Positions 7,648 to 15,964 of a stretch of 64,000 nucleotides of DNA are shown one piece after another (within the stretch, counting starts at the first letter, position 1; each line of letters opens with the position of its first letter). The notes below the pieces were generated by a model, which worked only from the letters and a program-made list of their open reading frames with translations, was not told where the DNA came from and ran no database searches. Position numbers and translations under genes: made by a program. The DNA comes from Antrihabitans auranticaus. Lineage in GTDB: Bacteria; Actinomycetota; Actinomycetes; Mycobacteriales; Mycobacteriaceae. The DNA lies in assembly GCF_016481275.1 (NCBI RefSeq), contig NZ_JAEMNW010000010.1:62001-126000 (forward strand), written 5' to 3'.

Positions 7648-8331
7648 ATGGAGTCTGCACCGAAGGATCGTGACCTCACCCGCAATGTCGCGCTGGTCTG
7701 CTTCGCGAGCGGACTGGTGGGAATCTCGTTCGGCGCCATCACCGTTGGCGCCGGCCTGCCGATCTGGCTCCCGATGTTGCTGTCCGTGCTGGTCTTCGCC
7801 GGCGCGGCCCAGTTCCTGTTCGTGGGCATCATTGCCGCAGGTGGTAGCCCGATCGCTGCCGTGCTGGCCGGCGTGGTCGTCAACGCACGCCACATCCCTT
7901 TCGGCATGGCGGTCGGACCTTCGATCGGCACATCCTGGCCACGGCGAATCATCGGCAGTCACTTGATGATCGACGAAGCGGTTGCCTTCGCACTTGCGGA
8001 GAAAGACGCCGGACGCCGCCGCAAGGCCTACTGGGCTTGCGGTGTCGGGCTGTTCTTCACGTGGAACGTAGGAGTGCTCGCGGGTGCTTTCGGCGGCACC
8101 GCAATCGAAGACACCGACACCCTCGGTTTGGACGCAGCATTTCCGGCCGTCCTGCTTGCTCTGGTGTTGCCGGCGTTGCGCGATCGGCATACTCGCAACG
8201 CCGCGCTGGCCGGTTCCGTCGTCGCTGTCGCCGCTGCGTCGTTCGCGCCGGCCGGCCTGCCGATACTGCTGTCCCTCGCCGGCGTTCTCCTTGTCGTTCG
8301 ACCGCGTCGCTCGAAGCCGGCAACGGCATGA
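7648..8331 (+). CDS. azlC: AzlC family branched-chain amino acid exporter, large subunit
   Basis: A 227-residue integral membrane protein of the AzlC/LIV-E family. The signature GLVGISFGAITVGAGLPIWLPMLLSVLVFAGAAQF is followed by VVNARHIPFGMAVG, the most conserved part of the family. Several further hydrophobic helices end in a short basic tail. AzlC with the small AzlD subunit exports branched-chain amino acids or related compounds across the cytoplasmic membrane. The azlD start overlaps the stop as ATGA, so the two are translationally coupled. The substrate is inferred from the family. Confidence 0.92.
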   Translation: MESAPKDRDLTRNVALVCFASGLVGISFGAITVGAGLPIWLPMLLSVLVFAGAAQFLFVGIIAAGGSPIAAVLAGVVVNARHIPFGMAVGPSIGTSWPRRIIGSHLMIDEAVAFALAEKDAGRRRKAYWACGVGLFFTWNVGVLAGAFGGTAIEDTDTLGLDAAFPAVLLALVLPALRDRHTRNAALAGSVVAVAAASFAPAGLPILLSLAGVLLVVRPRRSKPATA

Positions 8332-8651
8332 TCTCCACGACGACGCTCGTTGTCGCCACCTGTGCCTTGGCAGTCGGCACCTACGCCGCTCGGTTCGCCG
8401 GGCCCGTTCTACGTGCCCGGATTCAGCTCTCTCCGCAATTCGAAATGATCCTGGCGACTGCGGCGGTCGTCATGCTCCTCAGCCTCGCCGTGACGTCAGC
8501 CCTGTTCGAGGGGCACGATCTCGCGGGAGTCGCCAGGCCGGTCGGCGTCGCTGTCGGTGGCGTACTCGCATGGCGCAAGGCACCCTTCGCCCTCGTCGTC
8601 ATCGCCGCGGCAGCGACCGCCGCCGGCCTGCGGTATCTCGGTGTGGCCTAG
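8328..8651 (+). CDS. azlD: AzlD family transporter small subunit
   Basis: A 107-residue membrane protein with four hydrophobic segments, starting at ATG 8328 that overlaps the azlC stop. The sequence TYAARFAGPVLRARIQLSPQFEMILATAAVVMLLSLAVTSALFEG and the final KAPFALVVIAAAATAAGLRYLG fit the AzlD family, the obligate partner of AzlC in amino acid export. Its stop codon overlaps by three bases the stop of the convergent small exported protein gene. Confidence 0.9.
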   Translation: MISTTTLVVATCALAVGTYAARFAGPVLRARIQLSPQFEMILATAAVVMLLSLAVTSALFEGHDLAGVARPVGVAVGGVLAWRKAPFALVVIAAAATAAGLRYLGVA

Positions 8652-9028
8652 CCGCTGCCGCTGGGCAGCAAACCGTTCAGGAAGCCTGAAAGTCCTCCGA
8701 ACGGGTCCGCGACCTGGGGCGCAGGCGGATTCGGATAGCCGTTCTGCTGCCAATCGCCCTGGTTCCAATCGCCCTGGTTCCAGTCGCCGTCGCGGTGATT
8801 GCCGTCTCGCCACTGGTCACCGCGATTGCCGTTGTCCCGATGGTCGTCACCCTGGCCCTGCCAGTTCCGGTCGACCGCGACGACGCTCGACGTCGTGTCC
8901 GCGAGCGCCGGAGCGGCGAAGGCCGCCACCGGAACGGCGACCAACGCGCCGGTGACCGCAAGTCGTGCCAGGAGACGACGTGCGCGTCGGGGCCGAGCTT
9001 GGATGTCCCTGTCGGGTTTGATGTCCAT
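8648..9028 (-). CDS. Small exported Asp/Asn/Gln/Gly-rich protein
   Basis: A 126-residue secreted protein. The chosen ATG at 9028 has AAGGA nine bases upstream; ATG 9037 and 9061 are in frame. An Arg-rich N-terminal region precedes a hydrophobic signal core (LLARLAVTGALVAVPVAAFAAPALA), with signal peptidase cleavage likely after ALA. The mature protein is short and low in complexity, rich in Asp, Asn, Gln, Gly and Trp, with repeated GDWNQ units, and ends in a Pro/Gly segment (FGGLSGFLNGLLPSGSG). No fold or enzyme motif is recognisable; a cell-wall-associated role is a guess. Confidence 0.75.
   Translation of the reverse strand: MDIKPDRDIQARPRRARRLLARLAVTGALVAVPVAAFAAPALADTTSSVVAVDRNWQGQGDDHRDNGNRGDQWRDGNHRDGDWNQGDWNQGDWQQNGYPNPPAPQVADPFGGLSGFLNGLLPSGSG
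8751..8788 (-). repeat. 15-bp tandem repeat inside the small exported protein gene
   Basis: The plus-strand unit CAATCGCCCTGGTTC occurs at 8751-8765 and 8766-8780, followed by a diverged partial copy. It encodes repeated N-Q-G-D-W on the minus strand, so copy changes would be in frame. Confidence 0.85.
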
Positions 9029-9207
9029 GTCGATCATTCCTTCACATGTCGGACGGTGCACACGCTGAGCACGTGCTGACCTCAGTCAACGTGCGAAGCC
9101 TGGGCGAACCCTGGCACCGGACTGCCAATCCCCTCATATGTCGAGACCGGTCCGGCGGCTACGACGTTCCCCGAAAGATCAATAAACGAGCGAAGGGCAG
9201 AGCCACG

Positions 9208-9597
9208 ATGAGCGGTATCAACTATTGGGCGGTCGCGGTCTCGGCACTCGCCGGGTTCGTCGCGGCGTCGGTGTTCTACAGCATTTTTGCCGCGCAACTG
9301 CAGACCGTCAGCGCCGCAGCAGCGGAAACGCGACCGCCGGTGTGGAAGATGCTCGTCGAACTGGTGCGGGAGTTCGTCGTCGCGCTCGTCTTCGCAGGAA
9401 TCGCGAACGAGATTGGAGTCGACAACGTCGGATCGTCCCTGCTGCTCGCCCTCGCATTGTTCGCCGGTTTCCCGCTCGTGCTGTGGACCGGCGCGATCCT
9501 GTGGGAGAAGACGCCGTGGAAGCTGGCAGCACTCCACGGCGGCGACTGGCTGTTGAAGCTCCTGTTGATCGGCGCGATCGTCGGAGTCTGGCGGTAG
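9208..9597 (+). CDS. DUF1761 domain membrane protein
   Basis: A 129-residue integral membrane protein. MSGINYWAVAVSALAGFVAASVFYSIFA at the start, then an internal WKMLVELVREFVVALVFAGIANEIG, a third segment (LLLALALFAGFPLVLWTGAILWE) and a last one (WLLKLLLIGAIVGVWR) give four helices, as is usual for DUF1761. The family has no established function. An AAGGG sequence lies 11 bases before the ATG. The gene is monocistronic, with its stop touching that of the convergent LeuA-domain gene. Confidence 0.85.
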   Translation: MSGINYWAVAVSALAGFVAASVFYSIFAAQLQTVSAAAAETRPPVWKMLVELVREFVVALVFAGIANEIGVDNVGSSLLLALALFAGFPLVLWTGAILWEKTPWKLAALHGGDWLLKLLLIGAIVGVWR

Positions 9598-10095
9598 CTA
9601 GCGGTCGGTGAGGATATTCGCGGCGGCGATCACGGCACGGAGCGCGGAGTCGGTCGGGCGGTCCGAGATGGCCATCGCCCAGTGCCGCCGGCCGTCGTGC
9701 TCGCAATGCACGAAGGTCGCGGTGCCTTCGGTAACCGGCTGCTGATGGAAGGACAGAATCTCGATGCTGCGTCCGGCTTCGTGCAGAACAGCGGTCAGGG
9801 CACCGATCGGACCGGGACCGGACGTGCGAAACGCGCGCGTCCGGCCGTCGAATTCGAGTATTGCGTCGTAGTCGTGCAGGCCCGCGCGGCCTTCGGTCAT
9901 CGACCACGAACCGAGGCGAAGCCCGCCTGAGCTGGGGCTGGGGCTGTAGCGATCGACGAAGTCCGTCCACGACATCCCCTGGGCCTGCGCGCGTAGCCCC
10001 CGCGGCATGCCGCAGCCGAAGCGCGCGGTGAATGGGTCCGAGGTGGACGAGCTGATCGAGGGACGGCAATCAGTGATACGCGAAATTGTTTGCAT
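9598..10095 (-). CDS. Stand-alone LeuA-type regulatory (dimerisation) domain protein
   Basis: A 165-residue protein that resembles only the C-terminal allosteric domain of alpha-isopropylmalate synthase. MPRGLRAQAQGMSWTDFVDRYSPS matches the linker preceding that domain. DAILEFDGRTRAFRTSGPGPIGALTAVLHEAGRSIEILSFHQQPV, then TATFVHCEHDGRRHWAMAISDRPTDSALRAVIAAANIL follow the domain from its GxGPI loop to the final helix. The catalytic TIM barrel is absent and there is no room for it upstream. In LeuA this domain binds leucine for feedback inhibition. A free domain could sense leucine or modulate a full-length LeuA encoded elsewhere; this is inference. Confidence 0.8.
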   Translation of the reverse strand: MQTISRITDCRPSISSSTSDPFTARFGCGMPRGLRAQAQGMSWTDFVDRYSPSPSSGGLRLGSWSMTEGRAGLHDYDAILEFDGRTRAFRTSGPGPIGALTAVLHEAGRSIEILSFHQQPVTEGTATFVHCEHDGRRHWAMAISDRPTDSALRAVIAAANILTDR

Positions 10096-10277
10096 CGAAG
10101 TGGTCTTCCGAAGCGAAGGAAGGACCGAAGGGGTAGCACACGACCCGCAGCGAGGGGTCGGTCCGAATCAGACCCCGCTGCGGCGGTGTACTACGAGCAC
10201 GCGCTTCATGGAAGTCGACAATAGAGATCAGCGTGCCGATACGCAACTGGCTTTGGATCGTGCAAAACTCGACGATT

Positions 10278-11276
10278 ATGCAGGCTCGTCCCCCACATCG
10301 TTGGCTGCTTTGCGCGGCGATAGCCGCGTGCGCTGCGTTGTTCGCAACCAGCTGCACGATTCCGACCGATTCGGACCGCGCGGCCAATTCGTCCACGCCT
10401 GCACCCTCCTCGACAGTGCCGACGACGCGCGATGACATCTCGACCACTCAGCCGCCTGCAACGTCGACCTCGTCGGCAACCACCACCCTGTCGCTTCCCA
10501 CGCCAACCGCGGCACTGTGCGCGGCAGCGGCATCCGGGCTGGACTGCGACATGCAGCAAAGAATCGCCGCGGCGAACGAGTACCTCGAAACGCGGCCTGG
10601 CACCGTCGGTTACGTACTGCGTGATCGCCGAACGGGCGGGGTCTACCGCAACGAGCGTGCGGCCGACCAGGTCTGGACGGCATCCACGATCAAGCTCGCG
10701 ATGGTCGCCGCGCTGTTCAAACGGTCGAGCGAGGGCGAGATCACGCTGAGTAGTTCTGATCTGGATCTGATGCAGCAGATGCTGCATTCCTCCGACAACG
10801 ATGCCGCCGACGCCCTGTGGTTCCGCTATGCCGGTGACGATCACTTCGCCTACAACAACGACTTCTCGCTGCTGGGCATGACCGGCCTGGAACCACAACC
10901 CGGCTTCGAGGACTTCTACCCCTACTGGGGCTTCCAGAAGTGCACGCCCAACGATCTCGACCAACTGATGCAATACGTCCTGACGTCGATGGACGCCGAA
11001 CACCGGACGTTCGTCATCGGCGAAATGCAACAGGTCGACTGGAATCAACAGTGGGGCGTCTGGGGCGCTGGGCCCGAGGCCCAACCCGGAAACAAGGACG
11101 GCTGGTCCGAGGAAGACACCGGCTGGGTCATCAACAGCGTGGGCTTCGCGGGTCCCGGTCAGCGCTACACGCTGGCGATCATGAATTCGCTCAACGGCGA
11201 GGGCGATTACGACGACGGTGTCGCGACCGAATCCACACTCGCCGAGTTACTACTTGCGGGCAGAAGTTCCGACTAG
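10278..11276 (+). CDS. Serine beta-lactamase/PBP-like lipoprotein
   Basis: A 332-residue putative lipoprotein. The signal peptide ends in the lipobox-like LFATSC with lipid-accepting Cys26. Residues 28-75 are a Ser/Thr/Pro-rich linker typical of wall-spanning lipoproteins. The catalytic-type domain carries SxxK at Ser135-Lys138 (STIK), SDN at 171-173, and KDG at 272-274 where K(S/T)G would be expected, so the active-site triad of penicillin-recognising proteins is present with one change. It resembles class A beta-lactamase-related hydrolases, but no Glu166-type ExxxN loop was identified, so true beta-lactam hydrolysis is uncertain. The stop overlaps that of a convergent BlaI-type regulator. 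Confidence 0.85.
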   Translation: MQARPPHRWLLCAAIAACAALFATSCTIPTDSDRAANSSTPAPSSTVPTTRDDISTTQPPATSTSSATTTLSLPTPTAALCAAAASGLDCDMQQRIAAANEYLETRPGTVGYVLRDRRTGGVYRNERAADQVWTASTIKLAMVAALFKRSSEGEITLSSSDLDLMQQMLHSSDNDAADALWFRYAGDDHFAYNNDFSLLGMTGLEPQPGFEDFYPYWGFQKCTPNDLDQLMQYVLTSMDAEHRTFVIGEMQQVDWNQQWGVWGAGPEAQPGNKDGWSEEDTGWVINSVGFAGPGQRYTLAIMNSLNGEGDYDDGVATESTLAELLLAGRSSD

Positions 11277-11650
11277 CCGAGCGAGCCCGGGACCTGCGCC
11301 GAACGCGATTCCCAGCCACGCTGCACCGCGTCGAATTCCTCGCGTGACAGCGTGCCGGCCAGATGCTCCAGCGCGACGATCGAGCAATTGCTCTGGTCGA
11401 GGATCTCGCGAATTGCGTTCGATACAGCTTCAGCACGACCCCTCGTCGGCTGATAGAAGTACGCACGCTGGCGCTTCTCGCGCTCGACCCAGCCTTTTTC
11501 GTGCAGGTGCGTGACCACTGTCAAGACGGTTGTGTATGCCAGCCGCCGGGACTCACTCAGGCGTTCGACGAGATCGTGGACCGACAACATGGTGTCCGCC
11601 GCCCACAATCTGTCCATTACTTCGGTTTCGAGTTCTCCGAGTTCGAACAT
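11273..11650 (-). CDS. BlaI/MecI/CopY family transcriptional regulator
   Basis: A 125-residue winged-helix repressor: ELETEVMDRLWAADTMLSVHDLVERLSESRRLAYTTVLTVVTHLHEKGWVEREKRQRAYFYQP is the complete BlaI DNA-binding domain, followed by the dimer-forming helices (AVSNAIREILDQ). BlaI proteins control beta-lactam or cell-wall-stress genes and are normally inactivated by a BlaR1-type M56 peptidase. Here it follows an M23 cell-wall peptidase gene by 12 bp in one operon, and no M56 gene is adjacent; a second BlaI with an M56 partner lies at 44064. Its convergent neighbour is a penicillin-recognising lipoprotein. Confidence 0.93.
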   Translation of the reverse strand: MFELGELETEVMDRLWAADTMLSVHDLVERLSESRRLAYTTVLTVVTHLHEKGWVEREKRQRAYFYQPTRGRAEAVSNAIREILDQSNCSIVALEHLAGTLSREEFDAVQRGWESRSAQVPGSLG

Positions 11651-11662
11651 GCCGGGCCCCTA

Positions 11663-12364
11663 TCAGTGGGCCGCGTCGACGGGTCCGAGCATGACGCCGT
11701 GCTCGGCCAACCATCCCAGCGGATCGATTTTCTGACCGCCCGGCAGCCAGATCTCCAAATGGAGGTGCGGCCCGGTCGACTGACCGCGGTTACCGATGGT
11801 CGCAATGACATCGCCTGCACGCACATGCTGGCCGACAGTCGAGAGAATGTCGTTGACGTGTCCGTAGACGGAGATCGTGCCGTCCGCGTGCTGGACACGG
11901 ACCCACAGGCCGAAGCCGGAGGCAGGTCCAGCTTCTATGACGGTTCCGTCCATGACGGCGCCGATAGGCGTTCCGATCGGGCCCGCGAGGTCTATACCTG
12001 CGTGCAACGAGCCCCAGCGTTCACCGAAGCCCGACGTCAAGATCGCGATGGCCGGCGAAACGGTGTGCGGGCGCATGGCCTCTGCCTCGATCGCCTTACG
12101 TGTGGCCTCGGCGACCTGCTCGATCTTCCACGCGGCCCACTCGGCGCGATCGTTACGCAGCACCTGCGTGTCGACAACCGGTGCGTCCCCCTCATGCTCT
12201 GCGGCACCGATCGGCATCGCGCCGGCAGACGATGCGCCAAGAAGTGCGCCTGCGACGACGGTCGCTGCAATTACGCGACCTGCCCGCCTGCGGCTTGCGC
12301 GATTTCCAAGCGTGTTGTCGGCAGTTGCACGAATTCGACTGGGTAACGAAACGGTTTCAAACAT
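11663..12364 (-). CDS. M23 family zinc metallopeptidase
   Basis: A 233-residue secreted peptidoglycan hydrolase. A basic N-terminal region precedes a signal segment (VIAATVVAGALLGASSAGA). A short helical linker (WAAWKIEQVAEATRKAIEAEAM) comes before the M23 domain with its zinc ligands: HAGID (His and Asp) and HLHLE (His-x-His), plus the family's PIGTPIGAVMDGTV and YGHVNDI segments. All catalytic positions appear intact, so it should cleave peptide cross-links in peptidoglycan. It is the first gene of an operon with a downstream BlaI repressor, implying that cell-wall hydrolysis is tied to wall stress. Confidence 0.92.
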   Translation of the reverse strand: MFETVSLPSRIRATADNTLGNRASRRRAGRVIAATVVAGALLGASSAGAMPIGAAEHEGDAPVVDTQVLRNDRAEWAAWKIEQVAEATRKAIEAEAMRPHTVSPAIAILTSGFGERWGSLHAGIDLAGPIGTPIGAVMDGTVIEAGPASGFGLWVRVQHADGTISVYGHVNDILSTVGQHVRAGDVIATIGNRGQSTGPHLHLEIWLPGGQKIDPLGWLAEHGVMLGPVDAAH

Positions 12365-12885
12365 GAAATGACCGTACTACTAACCAACATAGTTTCTGTA
12401 ATAGGACCGTGATAGTCGAGCGGATTCGGGCCGTGAATCCGGACTTTTAGATGCCAATTCAAAGACGAATTCTCGGATCATTTATGCCCTCTTACCAGCA
12501 CGTTTACAAGATCAATTGCATTCGTTAGCAGAAGCCGCCTGTAATTCGGGTCACAAACAGGTGTAGAACGCGCGACTCCTTCGGTAAACGCAGTTGCATC
12601 TCAATACGATCACAATGCAATACAAAGCCAATACAAAATGATTGACGAGACGCGGGTCACGTAATGCGCGACACACCCCGCAAAACTATGTGTCGGCAGC
12701 CATCGGATTACTCGACTTTGCGTATCCGAACAATCGGCCGGCACGGGGGAAATCCACGGCGGGACGCCGAGCGTAGGGCACGCCGGCGCCCTTGCAGCTT
12801 TCGGTCGACAGGAGCAAGATCGAGTTCGAGGCTTTCGCCGACTCAGCCCCATCGGCGAGGCGACTCGAACGATGTGGACTCGCGT
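12365..12885. other. 521-bp intergenic region with hairpin and CAATAC direct repeats
   Basis: This AT-richer gap separates the divergent M23 and hypF genes. GTACTAC (12374-12380) near the M23 start resembles a BlaI half-site. CGGATTC/GAATCCG (12421-12427 and 12435-12441) forms a hairpin followed by ACTTTT on the plus strand. CAATAC occurs at 12602, 12618 and 12629, the last two extended to CAATACAAA and spaced 11 bp, one helical turn apart. No coding region is supported. A c-di-AMP riboswitch, sometimes found before M23 genes, was not recognisable. Confidence 0.5.
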
Positions 12886-15207
12886 ATGACAGCGCAGTTG
12901 GATCCAGCACTCGTCGTCGGCAACAAGGTCGACCGCCGTCGAATAATCGTCCGTGGGATTGTGCAGGGTGTCGGGTTTCGCCCGTTCGTCGCACGCCTCG
13001 CTGCCGCCCTGGAATTGAGCGGCCACTGCGGGAACGACGATTCCAGCGTCTTCATAGAGGTCGAAGGTCCCCGTTCTGCTGTCGATTCGATGTGTCGACG
13101 ACTGCGGAACGAAGCACCACCGCTGTCGGTGATCGTCGACATACAGATCGATTCGATTACACCCCGTGGCGATCGCGGGTTCAGGATTGTCGACAGCAGG
13201 CACCTCGGCAACGCACGCACGCTGATCCCGCCGGACGTCGCAACGTGTACTGACTGTCTGCTGGAATTCACGGATCCGGCAGACCGCCGCTACCGCCACC
13301 CGTTCGTCAACTGCACCAACTGCGGACCGCGGTTCACGGTCATCACAGACCTGCCCTACGACCGACCCGCGACGACTATGGCGATCTTCCCAATGTGCGC
13401 GCGTTGCCGGCTCGAATACGACGACCCCGCCGATCGCCGGTATCACGCGCAGCCGATCTCGTGCCACGACTGCGGACCGCGGATCAGCTTCCGCAAAGAC
13501 GGGACATCGGTCACCGGCGACGCCGACGTGCTTCGATCCGTTCAGGACGAGCTCGCCGCGGGACGCACGGTCGCAGTGAAGGGACTCGGCGGCTTCCATC
13601 TTGTCTGTGATGCGACATCCTCCGCCGCAGTGGCGCGATTGCGAGATCGAAAGCGTCGGCAGCACAAGCCTTTCGCCGTCCTCGCCCGAGACCTGCGGAC
13701 TGTGGACACTATCTGCCGGGTCGATGACGTGGCGGCCGACCTGCTGACCTCGCCCGCGCGCCCCATCGTCCTACTGCCAAGCAGGCCAAAGGCTTTCGTC
13801 GCACCCGAGGTAGCCCCGCACCTCGATGAACTGGGCGTCCTACTCCCCTACACCGCGCTGCACCACTTGCTGTTCGGGCCTGATACACCCCCGCTGCTGG
13901 TGATGACATCGGGCAACCGCACCGACGAGCCGCTGTGTTTCGACAACGACGATGCCCTGCACCGGCTGTCCGATATCGCTGACGCTTTCCTTCTGCACGA
14001 TCGACCGATCGCCGTCCCGTGCGAGGACTCGGTACTGACCACGTCGCGGGGTCGCGTCGTGCCGATCCGCCGATCTCGCGGATTCGCGCCCTTACCCGTG
14101 GCGCTACCCGCCCCGGGTCCGGTCGTGCTGGCGGTGGGTGCCGAGGTCAAGAACACGTTCTGCCTGACCCGCCAGGACTATGCATTCTGCTCGGCGCACC
14201 TGGGCGACATGGGTTCGCTGGAGAGTCAGCGCGCGTTCGAGAGATCAGTCGAGCAGATGACTGCCATGCACGCCGTGACGCCGGAGTTGGTCGTGGCCGA
14301 CGACCATCCTGGCTACTCGACGCGGCACTGGGCGCAGCGCTACAGCGACGCCCTCGACGTGCCGCTGCGAACGGTCCAGCATCACCACGCGCACATCGCA
14401 TCCCTGCTGGCCGAACACGGCCGGACCAGGACGGCGGTGCTCGGCGTCGCCTTCGACGGCACCGGTTACGGCTGCGATCGCACGGTATGGGGAGGAGAAT
14501 TCCTCGCAGTCGGACCGAACATTCTCGACGCGCAGCGCGCCGGGCATCTGCGCTCGTTCTGGCTTCCGGGTGGGGACGTGGCTGTACGAACGCCCGCGCG
14601 GGTCGCGCTCGCACTCCTGGCCGAAGCCGGGATCCCGGCAACCGCAGAACTGGCATGCAGCCGCGCACTCGACGACACTGAGCGTGCACTCGTCGACTCG
14701 CAGTTGCGCACAGGTACGGGCTGCGCCCGCACGACCAGTGTCGGACGGCTGTTCGACGGCGTCTCCGCACTCTTGGGTGTGTGCCAACGCGCCTCCTACG
14801 AGGCGCAGGCAGCGATCGAGCTCGAGGCACTCGCGCGGTCCGCCGCCCGACCGATCCCACTCGACATCGCTGTGGCAAGCGACGTCCTCGACTTCGCTCC
14901 CATGCTCGACGGCCTGCTCACCGCAATCCGCGCGGGTGCCGACGCCGCGGAACTGGCGCTCGGCTTCCATCATGCCCTCGCTACGGCGACTGCCGAGCTT
15001 GCGACCCGATCGGCCCGCGAACGCAACATCCCGACCATCGGACTGACGGGCGGGGTGTTCGGAAACCGGTTGCTCTCGGGCCTACTGCAGACCGCGCTGG
15101 AGAACAGCGGATTCGAAGTACTGACGCACAACACCGTGCCGTCGAACGACGGTGGACTGTGCCTCGGCCAAGCCGTGCTCGGCATCGCGATGACATCGCG
15201 AGGATAG
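12886..15207 (+). CDS. hypF: [NiFe]-hydrogenase maturation carbamoyltransferase HypF
   Basis: HypF (773 residues) makes the thiocyanate-like group on HypE from carbamoyl phosphate and ATP, the source of the CN ligands of the NiFe site. Domains in order are: acylphosphatase (about 17-105, IIVRGIVQGVGFRPF), two CxxC-x18-CxxC zinc fingers (Cys121/124/143/146 and 171/174/193/196), a YrdC-like domain (about 210-390, KGLGGFHLVCDA and KPFAVLARD) and a Kae1-like domain (HHHAHIASLLAEHG, FDGTGYG, TGGVFGNRLL). Length is normal. The ATG at 12886 was chosen to start near the acylphosphatase domain; GTG 12874 is possible. It opens the plus-strand maturation operon. Confidence 0.96.
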   Translation: MTAQLDPALVVGNKVDRRRIIVRGIVQGVGFRPFVARLAAALELSGHCGNDDSSVFIEVEGPRSAVDSMCRRLRNEAPPLSVIVDIQIDSITPRGDRGFRIVDSRHLGNARTLIPPDVATCTDCLLEFTDPADRRYRHPFVNCTNCGPRFTVITDLPYDRPATTMAIFPMCARCRLEYDDPADRRYHAQPISCHDCGPRISFRKDGTSVTGDADVLRSVQDELAAGRTVAVKGLGGFHLVCDATSSAAVARLRDRKRRQHKPFAVLARDLRTVDTICRVDDVAADLLTSPARPIVLLPSRPKAFVAPEVAPHLDELGVLLPYTALHHLLFGPDTPPLLVMTSGNRTDEPLCFDNDDALHRLSDIADAFLLHDRPIAVPCEDSVLTTSRGRVVPIRRSRGFAPLPVALPAPGPVVLAVGAEVKNTFCLTRQDYAFCSAHLGDMGSLESQRAFERSVEQMTAMHAVTPELVVADDHPGYSTRHWAQRYSDALDVPLRTVQHHHAHIASLLAEHGRTRTAVLGVAFDGTGYGCDRTVWGGEFLAVGPNILDAQRAGHLRSFWLPGGDVAVRTPARVALALLAEAGIPATAELACSRALDDTERALVDSQLRTGTGCARTTSVGRLFDGVSALLGVCQRASYEAQAAIELEALARSAARPIPLDIAVASDVLDFAPMLDGLLTAIRAGADAAELALGFHHALATATAELATRSARERNIPTIGLTGGVFGNRLLSGLLQTALENSGFEVLTHNTVPSNDGGLCLGQAVLGIAMTSRG

Positions 15208-15217
15208 GAAGATCGCC

Positions 15218-15964
15218 ATGACAGCCAGCGCAGACGTCGAACTCGAACTCATCGACGAGGAACTCGCAGCCGATCTCGCCACAGCCGCGCTGGCCCTGGC
15301 CCGAAGATTCAACGCAGGCGCGACGCTCTGGACCATCTCACCCCAGTGGGAACCCCACGCCCACCACATTGCCGTCGAATTCGTCCATCCCGTGATCATG
15401 GGTAAACGCGCCCTACCGTCTGTCGCATTGGTGGAACCCGACCCCGTCGCGCAATGCAGAGTCGCGACCCGGCCGGGCGACGTCGTCATCGCAGTCGCTT
15501 CCGCGGACAACTTGCAGGTGATCGATGCGATGCGCCGCGCACCGGCCTGGGGCGTGGACACGATCTGGATCGGTTACGGCGACCGGCCCGCGGCGGGCAG
15601 TGCAACGCACACGCTCTGGGTGAAATCCGACGATCCGATGGTTCCGGCTACCGGACGGTTCGTGCTGATGTATCACCTGCTGTGGGAGCTCACCCACGTG
15701 TGCTTCGAACATCCCGGGCTGATGACCGCGATCGAGACCGAGTGCACCGACGACGTCTGCGTGACATGCAGCGACGAGGGCCGGCTCGCCGAAGTGATAC
15801 TGCCGCCCGAGACCGCGTTCGATCGCGCCTTGGTCAGGACCTCGAACGGTGAGGAATTGGCCGACGTCACCGTGCTGGGCGATGTCGCCGTCGACGACCT
15901 GATCCTCCTGCACGGCGGTTCCGCGATAACGCGCATCGCGACCGGCGCGGAGGCTCGGCCATGA
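15218..15964 (+). CDS. SIS-like domain fused to a HypC-like domain
   Basis: A 248-residue fusion. The N-terminal part (about 1-165) is a sugar-isomerase-like (SIS) domain, best seen in RPGDVVIAVASADNLQVIDAMRRAPAWGVDTIWIGYG and the following helix. The C-terminal part (about 180-245) reads CVTCSDEGRLAEVILPP, LADVTVLGDVAVDDLILLHGGSAI, matching HypC, whose Cys2 is essential in handling the Fe(CN)2CO unit. Here the HypC-type cysteine is internal rather than N-terminal. The gene lies 10 bp after hypF and overlaps the next SIS gene as ATGA. A specialised scaffold for hydrogenase metal-centre assembly is likely, but the role of the SIS domain is unknown. Confidence 0.82.
   Translation: MTASADVELELIDEELAADLATAALALARRFNAGATLWTISPQWEPHAHHIAVEFVHPVIMGKRALPSVALVEPDPVAQCRVATRPGDVVIAVASADNLQVIDAMRRAPAWGVDTIWIGYGDRPAAGSATHTLWVKSDDPMVPATGRFVLMYHLLWELTHVCFEHPGLMTAIETECTDDVCVTCSDEGRLAEVILPPETAFDRALVRTSNGEELADVTVLGDVAVDDLILLHGGSAITRIATGAEARP

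Noticed and set aside
12365-12480. c-di-AMP (ydaO-type) riboswitch before the M23 peptidase gene
   Set aside because: A hairpin exists, but the conserved ydaO sequence blocks could not be found.
12664-12885. 74-codon N-terminal extension of hypF
   Set aside because: The extension is Arg-rich, unlike HypF, and the acylphosphatase domain begins normally after ATG 12886.
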